From: Lonsdalea britannica
GTDB taxonomy: Bacteria; Pseudomonadota; Gammaproteobacteria; Enterobacterales; Enterobacteriaceae
Reading direction: 5' to 3'
Assembly (NCBI RefSeq): GCF_946477055.1
Contig: NZ_CAMKXG010000002.1
Location: 1 to 46,908 of the forward strand
DNA length: 46,908 nucleotides
Both the position numbers and the translations under genes were made by a program. Under the pieces are notes generated by a model, which saw only the letters and a list, made by a program, of their open reading frames with translations, was not told the DNA's origin and did not search any database. Below are positions 18,713 to 26,423 of this stretch, piece after piece; positions within the stretch are counted from its first letter, which is position 1; each line of letters begins with the position of its first letter.

Positions 18713-19603
18713 TTATTGGAGGTGTTGGTCCAGAAAGGCCCGGATGACCGGAATGATCTCCTGTCCGTGCGTTTCCAGCGCAAAGTGGCCGGTATCGTAA
18801 AAACGGATGTCGGCATTCGGAATATCGCGCTTCCAGGCTTTCGCGCCAGCGGGCAGAAAATAAGGGTCATTTTTGCCCCAGACGGCGAGCAGCGGTGGCT
18901 GTGTCTCACGGAAGTAGGCTTGAAAACGCGGGTAATTACGTACGTTGGACGCATAATCCAGCACCAGATCGAGCTGAATATCGGCATTGCCCGGGCGTGA
19001 TACGTGCAGTCCCTCGAGTGTATAGCCATCCGGCGATACGAGGTCAGTCTCCGGCACGCCTTCCAGATACTGCCATTTGACGGCGGCAGGCGTCGGAAAA
19101 TCGCTCAACGCTGCGCGGTTTTCCGGCGTCGGCGAGTCCCAATACTTTCTGATGGCGTCCCAGCCCTGAGCTAAACCTTCTTCGTACGCATTACCATTCT
19201 GAGAAATAATCGCCGAAATCCGCTCCGGATGCGCCGCCGCCAGGCGCCAGCCGACGGGTGCGCCGTAGTCATGCACCATGATCGCGTAGCGCTTGAGCTT
19301 CAATTGCTCTGTGAATTGGTCGATCGTTTCCGCCAGATTATCAAACGTATAAGCATACTCGCCCCTCGACGGCGCTTCGGTGAAACCAAATGACGGCAGG
19401 TCAGGCGCAATCACATAATACTTCTCCGCCAGCGCCGGGATGAGATCCCGGAACATGTACGACGACGCGGCGAAGCCGTGCAGCAGGAGCACGCAGGGGG
19501 ATGAGGGATTCCCCGCTTCTCGATAGAACATGTTGACCTGTCCCACCGGTTCATAGCGGTAGTGGACCTGCGGTGGCGTTTTCACGGTGCTGGCAGCGTT
19601 CAT
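18713..19603 (-). CDS. Alpha/beta hydrolase (haloalkane dehalogenase / epoxide hydrolase-like)
   Basis: 296-residue alpha/beta-hydrolase. The oxyanion-hole HGF is at 42-44 in LLLHGFAASSYMFRD. The nucleophile elbow is VHDYGAPVGW with Asp112, so it uses an aspartate as in dehalogenases and epoxide hydrolases, not a serine. The likely acid is Asp246 (GKNDPYFLP) and the base His273 (DTGHFALE). The residue after the nucleophile is Tyr113, where classical haloalkane dehalogenases and many epoxide hydrolases have Trp, so the reaction is uncertain. No signal peptide is visible, so probably cytoplasmic. It is divergent from a CGNR regulator, suggesting control by that protein. The cognate substrate cannot be inferred. 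Confidence 0.85.
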   Translation of the reverse strand: MNAASTVKTPPQVHYRYEPVGQVNMFYREAGNPSSPCVLLLHGFAASSYMFRDLIPALAEKYYVIAPDLPSFGFTEAPSRGEYAYTFDNLAETIDQFTEQLKLKRYAIMVHDYGAPVGWRLAAAHPERISAIISQNGNAYEEGLAQGWDAIRKYWDSPTPENRAALSDFPTPAAVKWQYLEGVPETDLVSPDGYTLEGLHVSRPGNADIQLDLVLDYASNVRNYPRFQAYFRETQPPLLAVWGKNDPYFLPAGAKAWKRDIPNADIRFYDTGHFALETHGQEIIPVIRAFLDQHLQ

Positions 19604-19616
19604 CGTTTTTCCTTTG

Positions 19617-19687
19617 TAACCTTTAAAGTGGTTATTTGAAGGTTACTGATATCTCGTGTAACCTGTCAATTATTTTTTAAGGGTTAC
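19617..19687. promoter_or_regulatory. Array of GGTTAC/GTAACC boxes between hydrolase and CGNR regulator
   Basis: Five copies of one hexamer in alternating orientation within 71 bp: GTAACC 19617-19622, GGTTAT (one mismatch) 19630-19635, GGTTAC 19641-19646, GTAACC 19658-19663 and GGTTAC 19682-19687. The spacing gives at least two inverted pairs. They cover the whole divergent promoter region and are likely operators, most simply for the adjacent regulator. Confidence 0.65.
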
Positions 19688-19691
19688 ATCG

Positions 19692-20273
19692 ATGACGGCA
19701 TCCTCTTCTTCGCAGCCTCACTTTCTCGCGAACCATCTGGCTCTGGACTTTATTAATAGCGCCTATGGCGTCGGGGAGGCGTTTCAGGACTGTCTGACCG
19801 ATGATGTCAGCGTTGTCTCCTGGCTTAAGGCCGCCGGGCAACTTCCTGACGATTTTTCAGATATTCCGTCCGGCCTCGCTGAAAAGGCCAGAGCGTTAAG
19901 AGAGACGGCAGGGCAAATGATTGCGTCGGGCCGGGCTGGGGTGGCCTGTTGTCCGGAGGCGGTCAATCAGGTCTTGGATCAAGGACGACCAACCAGACGG
20001 TTGGAGTGGGACGAACCGGCGTCAGCGTTCAAACTGATTGAATGCCGCAGAGACGACCGTGTTGATAGCTTGCTTGAGCCGATAGCGGCTGCGCTGGCGG
20101 TGCTGCTGTCTGGGGAAGAGTTGAAGTATGTGCGCCAGTGCGAGGCCCACGACTGCACGCTGCTGTTCCTGGACACCACAAAGTCGCATCGACGCCGCTG
20201 GTGCAGCATGGCGCTCTGCGGTAACCGAATGAAAGTGGCGGCGTTTCGCTCACGGAAGCAGGACGCGAGATGA
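19692..20273 (+). CDS. CGNR zinc-finger transcriptional regulator (ABATE domain)
   Basis: 193-residue member of the ABATE/CGNR family, annotated as putative stress-induced regulators. The N-terminal ABATE-like domain (about 8-135) opens with HFLANHLALDFINSAYG. The C-terminal zinc finger has Cys150 and Cys155 (RQCEAHDCTLLFLD) and Cys171 and Cys176 in WCSMALCGNRMKV, with the diagnostic CGNR at 176-179 and a basic DTTKSHRRR linker. The start is ATG at 19692, five bases after the last GGTTAC box. It is divergent from the hydrolase, so it probably regulates that gene and itself; the inducer is unknown. Confidence 0.88.
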   Translation: MTASSSSQPHFLANHLALDFINSAYGVGEAFQDCLTDDVSVVSWLKAAGQLPDDFSDIPSGLAEKARALRETAGQMIASGRAGVACCPEAVNQVLDQGRPTRRLEWDEPASAFKLIECRRDDRVDSLLEPIAAALAVLLSGEELKYVRQCEAHDCTLLFLDTTKSHRRRWCSMALCGNRMKVAAFRSRKQDAR

Positions 20274-20287
20274 GCGGGTTTCGAGCC

Positions 20288-20312
20288 GTCACCTCAATCA
20301 CATTCAGGTGAC
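20288..20312. terminator. Hairpin after CGNR gene
   Basis: GTCACCT (20288-20294) and AGGTGAC (20306-20312) form a perfect 7-bp stem with an 11-base loop just downstream of the regulator gene. There is no T run. The rest of 20274-20462 shows no gene I can support. Confidence 0.45.
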
Positions 20313-20462
20313 GACATCAATAAAACATCAGCGTGGTGAAGGCTGAACATCGCTCGGTATGCTGTTGAATAGGCTAAACGATGGATATGTCCAGAACGCC
20401 TTCAATACCAGAAGGCCGAAAGGCGACGAAGTGTGGATCGCCGCCGTGGCTTCCGCCACTCC

Positions 20463-21239
20463 TTATACGCGTTCGGCGCGTTTGAATACCAGCTCGTCCG
20501 CTGACGACTCGGCGGCGGCGAAGCCGTATCCCTCAAGATCAAACCCTTTCAGCTGTTCCGGCTGCGTGAGCTGATTCTGGATGATGAAACGGCTCATCAG
20601 CCCACGGGCTTTTTTGGCATAGAAACTGATGACTTTGTATTTGCCGTTTTTCTCATCCAGAAAGACCGGCTTGATGATGCGCGCGTTCAGCGCCTTGGGC
20701 TTCACCGACTTGAAGTATTCGTCGGAAGCAAGGTTAATCAAGATGTCGTCACCCTGCGCTTCCAGTGCCTGATTCAGCGTGTGGGTGATGGTATCTCCCC
20801 AGAACTGATACAGGTTATCTCCCGCCTGATTGTTGAGTTTTATCCCCATTTCCAGCCGGTAGGGCTGCACCAAGTCCAGCGGGCGCAGCACGCCGTACAG
20901 GCCTGAAAGAATACGCATGTGCTTCTGGGCGAATGAAAAATCACGATCGCTGAAATCCTCGGCCGCGAGTCCGGTATACACGTCGCCCTTAAACGCGAGC
21001 AGCGCCTGACGAGCGTTATCCGGCGTGAAGTGGGGCTGCCAGTCGTTGAAGCGCGCCGCGTTCAGCCCGGCGAGTTTGTCGCTGATGCCCATCAGCGAAG
21101 CGATCTCCGCAGGCGTCAGTTTCTTGCAGCGTTCGATGAGCTGGGACGAGCGCTCCAGCAGTTCTGGCTGAGAGTGACGCTGAGTCGGGAGCGGGCTGGT
21201 GTAGTCCAGCGTTTTGGCCGGAGAGATCGTGATAAGCAT
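20463..21239 (-). CDS. yaaA: Peroxide stress resistance protein YaaA
   Basis: DUF328/UPF0246 protein; in E. coli it is OxyR-induced and limits intracellular iron and oxidative DNA damage. ATG at 21237-21239 gives 258 residues (E. coli 258), starting [18 protein letters not shown]. Conserved blocks include [48 protein letters not shown] and [18 protein letters not shown]. An upstream in-frame ATG at 21269 would add ten residues absent in the family. Confidence 0.95.
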   Translation of the reverse strand: MLITISPAKTLDYTSPLPTQRHSQPELLERSSQLIERCKKLTPAEIASLMGISDKLAGLNAARFNDWQPHFTPDNARQALLAFKGDVYTGLAAEDFSDRDFSFAQKHMRILSGLYGVLRPLDLVQPYRLEMGIKLNNQAGDNLYQFWGDTITHTLNQALEAQGDDILINLASDEYFKSVKPKALNARIIKPVFLDEKNGKYKVISFYAKKARGLMSRFIIQNQLTQPEQLKGFDLEGYGFAAAESSADELVFKRAERV

Positions 21240-21577
21240 GAGCGGGTTCCCTTTGATTTCTATGCGCAATTTTTATAGCACTAATGTAGCAAAAAACGGG
21301 CTAATACCGGGGAAGGAAAGGGCGATGGTTGCGACAGGGAGGGGTAATCGACGCGGCTGCCAAGGGACTTTTTTTCGCCTTTATATCCACATCAATGAAA
21401 ATGTTATTGGCGGTGATTTTTGATTTTCTTATTGATTTTAAAAGTGAAAATCATAAATAAAACACGATGGCAGTGATTTGTCAGGCCGTCTTGCATGGGG
21501 TTTCGCGCATGCTATTATCAATTTCTGGCGACGGCACCCTGCCACCAGTTCATGTACTAACAATGAGAAAGGCCAAC
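21240..21577. other. yaaA/talB divergent intergenic region
   Basis: 338 bases, no gene supported. The middle (about 21405-21470) is very A+T-rich, with GATTTTC/GAAAATC inverted copies that could form a long imperfect hairpin or a bent-DNA site. An oxidative-stress (OxyR) site for yaaA may lie here, but I cannot identify one reliably. Confidence 0.4.
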
Positions 21578-22531
21578 ATGACGGATAAACTGACTTCCCT
21601 ACGCCAATACACTACGGTGGTGGCTGATACCGGTGATATCGCGGCAATGAAACTGTACAAGCCGCAGGATGCCACGACTAACCCTTCTTTAATTCTGAAT
21701 GCGGCCCAGATCCCGGAATATCGCAAACTGATTGATGACGCCGTGGACTGGGCGCGTCAGCAGAGCAACGATCCCGCTCAGCAGGTGACCGACGCCTCCG
21801 ACAAACTGGCCGTGAATATCGGGCTGGAAATTTTGAAGCTGGTTCCCGGCCGTGTTTCCACCGAAGTGGATGCTCGCCTGTCCTATGACACCGAAGCCAG
21901 CGTGGCGAAAGCGAAGCGCCTGATCAAACTTTACAACGATGCCGGGATCGACAATGGTCGTATCCTGATCAAACTGGCCTCTACCTGGCAGGGCATCCGA
22001 GCGGCGGCGCAGCTGGAAAAAGAAGGCATCAACTGTAACCTGACTCTGCTGTTTTCCTTTGCTCAGGCTCGCGCCTGTGCGGAAGCGGGCGTGTATCTGA
22101 TCTCTCCGTTCGTGGGCCGTATCCTTGACTGGCACAAAGCCAACGGCGAACAGCAGACGTTTGAACCGCAGGAAGATCCGGGCGTTATCTCGGTGAGCGA
22201 AATTTACGATTACTACAAGTCTCACGGTTACGAGACGGTGGTCATGGGCGCAAGCTTCCGTAACAGCGGTGAAATTCTGGCGCTGGCGGGCTGCGACCGT
22301 CTGACTATTGCGCCTGCTCTGCTGAAAGAGCTGGCGGAAGCGGAAGGCAGCGTTGAACGTAAACTGTCTTACCGCGGCGATATTCAGGCACGTCCTGCTC
22401 CGCTCACGGAATCCGAGTTCTATTGGGAACACAACCAGGATCCGATGGCCGTCGATAAACTGGCGGAAGGGATCCGTAAGTTTGCCGTCGATCAGGGCAA
22501 ACTGGAAAAAATGATTGCCGATCTGCTGTAA
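21578..22531 (+). CDS. talB: Transaldolase B
   Basis: Pentose-phosphate enzyme moving a dihydroxyacetone unit from sedoheptulose-7-phosphate to glyceraldehyde-3-phosphate. ATG 21578 gives 317 residues, exactly the E. coli length, starting [20 protein letters not shown]. The Schiff-base lysine is Lys132 in [24 protein letters not shown] (31-40) is the family signature. An upstream in-frame ATG at 21467 lies in the promoter region and is rejected. A terminator hairpin follows. Confidence 0.97.
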   Translation: MTDKLTSLRQYTTVVADTGDIAAMKLYKPQDATTNPSLILNAAQIPEYRKLIDDAVDWARQQSNDPAQQVTDASDKLAVNIGLEILKLVPGRVSTEVDARLSYDTEASVAKAKRLIKLYNDAGIDNGRILIKLASTWQGIRAAAQLEKEGINCNLTLLFSFAQARACAEAGVYLISPFVGRILDWHKANGEQQTFEPQEDPGVISVSEIYDYYKSHGYETVVMGASFRNSGEILALAGCDRLTIAPALLKELAEAEGSVERKLSYRGDIQARPAPLTESEFYWEHNQDPMAVDKLAEGIRKFAVDQGKLEKMIADLL

Positions 22532-22560
22532 GGGCGGCAAAGACAGGAAGCATCGCAATA

Positions 22561-22589
22561 CGGCCAGCCATCGCTGGCCGTTTATTTTT
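22561..22589 (+). terminator. talB terminator
   Basis: CGGCCAGC-CATC-GCTGGCCG (22561-22580) followed by TTTATTTTT. The T tract overlaps the last codons of the convergent GGDEF gene (stop at 22582-22584). Confidence 0.88.
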
Positions 22590-23667
22590 CAACGCGGTTA
22601 CGGTTTATTTTGGCGGCGTACAGCTTGATGTCAGCACGATTGAGCACTTGTTCCAGCGTTTCTTCGCCAGCCGCGTATTCCACCAAACCAATACTGACGG
22701 AAAGATGGTGTTTGGAGAGTTTGTCGTAGGTCATTTCGTGGATCGCCAGGCGGATGCGTTCCGAGACTCTGTAGGCGTTATCCAACGTCGTATTCGGTAA
22801 TATCACGGCGAATTCGTCGCCTCCCAAACGTCCTAAGATGTCGCCTCTGCGAAAATAATGTCGGGTCACATCAGCGACATCTTTCAGCGTTTCATCCCCC
22901 GCAGCATGCCCCAGCGTATCATTAATTTTCTTGAAGTGATCGAGGTCGATCAGCAGGACGCACAGCGGTTGATGTTGCTGGGTGGCGTTGCGCATGACTT
23001 TGTTGGCGGCATGGTAAAAGGCGTCTCTGCGCAGGCAGCCGGTCAGGTCGTCGTAACGTGCAATGGCTGGCAGATCTATCAGGTATTTTTTGATCAGCAG
23101 TGCCAGCAGGGTGCCAAGAAACGCGCCAAACAGGCTGATGCTCAGCAGCGCCACCAACGAGCTGAGAGAGGAAAATACGGAGCCGAAAACTGGCGGTCCG
23201 CTCAACGTGGCGAAGCGGATACGGATACCTACCAGGTCATCCGTCGACGACAGGAGAGGAAGTACGGACGTTAACTGATCTTGCCTATTCAGCTCCCCCA
23301 CAGTAGGCAGCTTGCTCTGGCAGACGCGCGTGATCGACTTTTCGCTCATCGCGATATCGAATGACGAAAGTCGGTGAATACACTCTTTGACGACATCGTT
23401 GCTTCGGAACGAAAGAATAATCACTCTTGAAAAGAGCGACTCACCATTTTTATAGCTATGGTCGCTTTCTACGAGTGCATTACCATTATTGAATGATTCA
23501 TAGATCTGAATGATATTATCAAAATAGCGTTTTTCTTCCTGCCAATTATTTCGCTGTGTGTTCAGCAGAATGCTGGCAGTAATGACAAATGAGACTATAC
23601 CAAACAGGACGAACGCGACCGGCGTATGCGATAAGGTTTTTAATACATTGCGTTGAATTTTATTCAT
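22582..23667 (-). CDS. Membrane-anchored diguanylate cyclase (GGDEF)
   Basis: 361-residue predicted diguanylate cyclase making c-di-GMP from two GTP. Transmembrane helix 1 is about 16-36, followed by a periplasmic sensor region of about 130 residues (37-168, two cysteines at 96 and 116) with no family I recognise. Transmembrane helix 2 is about 170-193. The GGDEF domain (about 203-361) starts YDDLTGCLRRDAF and has LLIDLDHFKKINDTLGHAAGD, an intact active site RLGGDEFAV (GGDEF at 282-286) and an inhibitory RxxD site RRGD (273-276) five residues before it, so it should be active and product-inhibited. No EAL domain. The periplasmic part suggests an envelope-side signal. Alone between talB and mog. 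Confidence 0.88.
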   Translation of the reverse strand: MNKIQRNVLKTLSHTPVAFVLFGIVSFVITASILLNTQRNNWQEEKRYFDNIIQIYESFNNGNALVESDHSYKNGESLFSRVIILSFRSNDVVKECIHRLSSFDIAMSEKSITRVCQSKLPTVGELNRQDQLTSVLPLLSSTDDLVGIRIRFATLSGPPVFGSVFSSLSSLVALLSISLFGAFLGTLLALLIKKYLIDLPAIARYDDLTGCLRRDAFYHAANKVMRNATQQHQPLCVLLIDLDHFKKINDTLGHAAGDETLKDVADVTRHYFRRGDILGRLGGDEFAVILPNTTLDNAYRVSERIRLAIHEMTYDKLSKHHLSVSIGLVEYAAGEETLEQVLNRADIKLYAAKINRNRVEK

Positions 23668-24032
23668 TCAGACATCTTATTCTAATTAAATCATTCACCT
23701 AAAATATTTATGCAGGATAACCATAAGTAATACTGATGAAAAACAGGGTGACCAAAACCACGTACCAGTGTGGCATAGCAAGCGCTCTATTTTGGCGATT
23801 TTATTCTCGAGTGTCAGCAGTTGACGATAATATATTATCGCATTCCTAAATTCGTTTTTATCCTGGGCGTTAATTCGCCAGCGTTTTCATTGTCGATAAA
23901 AAATTAAATGGCGATGAATGCGTGGCGGGATATTTTCTCGATTAGCCTCCAAATTTATTTCCGGAGGTGCTGTTTACGTCGGCCTGATAAAATGGGCTTT
24001 TCCGAGACAATTAAGATAGGCACGAGGTCATT
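23668..24032. other. Intergenic region upstream of mog and the GGDEF gene
   Basis: 365 bases with no gene I can support, A+T-rich at its GGDEF side. It contains a perfect 16-bp palindrome at 23825-23840 (listed separately) and the divergent promoters of both genes. Confidence 0.5.
23825..23840. promoter_or_regulatory. Perfect palindrome, possible operator
   Basis: CGATAATATATTATCG is a perfect 16-bp palindrome in the GGDEF/mog intergenic space. It is preceded by TTGACG at 23821-23826, which resembles a -35 element. The binding factor is unknown. Confidence 0.4.
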
Positions 24033-24620
24033 ATGAACAGTCTGCGCATTGGGTTAGTGTCGATTTCCGACAGGGCGTCCAGCGGCATTTATCAGGATAA
24101 AGGGCTCCCTGCGTTGGAGACCTGGCTCTCACAAGCGCTGACGACGCCGTTCGAGATACAGTCGCGTCTGGTGCCGGATGAACAAGCGTTGATCGAACAA
24201 ACGCTGTGCGAGCTGGTGGATGAATTTGGCTGCCATCTGGTGCTGACCACCGGTGGAACCGGTCCGGCCCGACGTGATGTCACCCCCGATGCGACGCTGG
24301 CGGTCGCCGATCGTGAGATGCCGGGATTCGGCGAACAGATGCGTCAGATCAGCCTGCGATTCGTGCCGACGGCGATCTTGTCCCGTCAGGTGGGCGTGAT
24401 TCGTAAACAGGCGTTGATTCTGAACCTGCCGGGTCAGCCCAAGTCGATTCAAGAGACGCTAACCGGCCTGAAGGATGACGCGGGGCAGGTCATCGTTCCC
24501 GGCATTTTCGCCAGTGTCCCCTACTGCATTCAGCTGCTGGAAGGCCCGTACGTTGAGACCGATCCCGACGTGGTTGCCGCTTTCCGTCCTAAAAGCGCGC
24601 TGCGCGATTTTCAGAACTAA
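24033..24620 (+). CDS. mog: Molybdopterin adenylyltransferase Mog
   Basis: Adenylylates molybdopterin before molybdate insertion in molybdenum cofactor synthesis. The 195-residue product equals E. coli Mog in length; it starts MNSLRIGLVSISDRASSG and contains the MoCF signature LVLTTGGTGPARRDVTPDATL and the LNLPGQPKSIQE loop. ATG follows GAGGTCATT. Downstream of talB in E. coli too, though here separated by the GGDEF gene. Confidence 0.96.
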   Translation: MNSLRIGLVSISDRASSGIYQDKGLPALETWLSQALTTPFEIQSRLVPDEQALIEQTLCELVDEFGCHLVLTTGGTGPARRDVTPDATLAVADREMPGFGEQMRQISLRFVPTAILSRQVGVIRKQALILNLPGQPKSIQETLTGLKDDAGQVIVPGIFASVPYCIQLLEGPYVETDPDVVAAFRPKSALRDFQN

Positions 24621-24740
24621 AGTCGGCGCTTATGCGCCATAAGATTTAGATTTGTCTGGCTGACTGAAATTTGTCGGTATAGTCATGTTTTCGCAAGGAG
24701 ACTACAGCGCCCCGACTCAACGGCGCATAGCGCGGTTATT

Positions 24741-26078
24741 ATGGATAACGAATCTCATCAGCAGTTGAATCGACAAGACTACAAAACCCTCTCTCTGGCG
24801 GCGCTGGGCGGCGCGCTGGAATTTTACGATTTCATCGTGTTCGTCTTCTTCGCACCGGTGATCAGCCAACTTTTTTTCCCATCCGACAGTCCAGAGTGGC
24901 TGCGTCAGCTGCAAACGTTCGGCATTTTTGCCGCAGGCTATCTGGCCCGGCCGTTGGGCGGCATCGTCATGGCTCATTTCGGCGATCTGGTGGGACGTAA
25001 AAAGATGTTCAGCCTGAGCATCTTGCTGATGGCGTTGCCGACGCTGGGTATGGGGCTGTTGCCTACGTACGCGACTATCGGGATGGCCGCCCCGTTGTTA
25101 CTATTGCTGCTGCGTTTGTTGCAGGGCGCGGCCATTGGCGGGGAAGTGCCCGGAGCTTGGGTCTTCGTCGCCGAACATGTGCCGGCAAAGCGTCTCGGCA
25201 TTGCCTGCGGCATCCTCACTTCGGGTCTGACTCTGGGCATTCTGGTGGGGTCAATGCTGGCTTCGCTGTTGAACATGCTGTTATCTCAGGATCAGATTCT
25301 CTCCGGCGGTTGGCGTATTCCCTTTTTCATCGGCGGCCTGTTCGGTTTTATCGCGATGTACCTGCGGCGCTGGCTGAAAGAAACCCCCGTGTTCGTAGAG
25401 ATGCAGGCGCGTAAAGCGCTGGCGAAAGAACTGCCGCTCAAATCAGTCATCCAAGAGCACAAAAAGTCGGTCGCTTTATCGATGCTGCTGACCTGGCTGC
25501 TCTCGGCGGGAGTGGTCGTCGTCGTGCTGATGTCGCCCACCTATCTGCAGAAGGTTTACGGCATCGCCCCTGCGCTGACCTTGCAGGCGAACAGTCTGGC
25601 GACCGTCATGCTGATGTTGGGCTGTATCGTTGCCGGTGCTATTGCGGACCGACTGGGGTTGGGCAAAACGTTCATCGGCGGCAGTTTGCTGCTGGCCGCC
25701 AGCAGCGGATTCTTTTATACCCACGCGGCGGACAGCACGACCACCCTGTTCGCGAGCTATGCGCTGGCCGGTTTCAGCGTCGGTGTGACGGGATTGGTGC
25801 CGTGTGTGATGGTGCGCGCTTTCCCGCCTGTCGTGCGATTTTCCGGTATCTCATTATCCTACAATATCGCCTATGCGATCTTTGGCGGACTCACGCCGGT
25901 TTTGGTGACCTTCTTGATGACATTGACGCCGTTGGCGCCCGCGTTTTACGTCTTGTTCTTGTCGATAGGCGGCGTCCTGATGGGCGGCTATCTCATGCGT
26001 TATCTGCGCGAAAAAGAGCAGGGTGACGCCTCCTCTGACAGTGAGGCCGCCTCTTCTTCCTTCTCCGGCCGTGGGTAA
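24741..26078 (+). CDS. MFS transporter, metabolite:H+ symporter type
   Basis: 445-residue inner-membrane protein with about 12 predicted helices. It resembles the metabolite:H+ symporter group (ProP, ShiA, citrate carriers): an N-terminal ALGGALEFYDFIVFVFFAP helix, the loop 2-3 signature GDLVGRKKMF, and RLLQGAAIGGEVPGAWVFVAEH for helices 4-5. The C-terminal tail is short and polar. The substrate cannot be told from sequence; it is small and probably an organic acid or amino acid derivative. In E. coli this position holds satP (yaaH), a different family. The ATG has no close Shine-Dalgarno; AAGGAG at 24696 is 40 bases upstream. A hairpin follows the stop. Confidence 0.8.
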   Translation: MDNESHQQLNRQDYKTLSLAALGGALEFYDFIVFVFFAPVISQLFFPSDSPEWLRQLQTFGIFAAGYLARPLGGIVMAHFGDLVGRKKMFSLSILLMALPTLGMGLLPTYATIGMAAPLLLLLLRLLQGAAIGGEVPGAWVFVAEHVPAKRLGIACGILTSGLTLGILVGSMLASLLNMLLSQDQILSGGWRIPFFIGGLFGFIAMYLRRWLKETPVFVEMQARKALAKELPLKSVIQEHKKSVALSMLLTWLLSAGVVVVVLMSPTYLQKVYGIAPALTLQANSLATVMLMLGCIVAGAIADRLGLGKTFIGGSLLLAASSGFFYTHAADSTTTLFASYALAGFSVGVTGLVPCVMVRAFPPVVRFSGISLSYNIAYAIFGGLTPVLVTFLMTLTPLAPAFYVLFLSIGGVLMGGYLMRYLREKEQGDASSDSEAASSSFSGRG

Positions 26079-26150
26079 AAAGCCCCTTCGGCTTAACCCG
26101 CACCGTCGACGCTCACTGGTCCTATCTCTGACGGGGTATCCATCCCCGTC
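26071..26150. other. Hairpins between MFS gene and dnaK
   Basis: Near the MFS stop, AAGCC (26080-26084) pairs with GGCTT (26090-26094), flanked by GGGT/ACCC. Further on, GACGGGG (26130-26136) pairs perfectly with CCCCGTC (26144-26150) around a 7-base loop. Neither has a T tract, but both could end or process the MFS transcript before the heat-shock operon. Confidence 0.4.
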
Positions 26151-26267
26151 GGCGACAACATCGCGGGCGAAACGGGCTCACACGCGGTACCAAAACACGG
26201 CTTAGCGCCTTTCGTCTGTACACAGAAAAAGCAAAATAGCAAAAGAATGGTTTTTTTTACCTGGTAG

Positions 26268-26297
26268 CCCTTGATGCTGGCATTGTCGTCCCCATCT
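26268..26297 (+). promoter_or_regulatory. Sigma-32 heat-shock promoter of dnaKJ
   Basis: CCCTTGATG (26268-26276), a 13-base spacer, then CCCCATCT (26290-26297) match the sigma-32 consensus CTTGAAA / CCCCATNT and the E. coli dnaK P1 sequence closely. The transcription start would be near 26304, leaving a leader of about 120 bases before dnaK. Confidence 0.9.
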
Positions 26298-26423
26298 ATG
26301 AGTCATCGAGAACAGTTTGACCGAACACGGCATGGTATAGCGGGGAGTTGAAAATTCATCCGCTGCCCACATAGTAGGTTGAACTACCACAACCGAATAT
26401 GACTTTTTAGTGGAGATGTTTAG

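Noticed and set aside
20359..20574. 71-codon plus-strand frame overlapping the end of yaaA.
   Set aside because: Most of it is antisense to yaaA and it has no domain.
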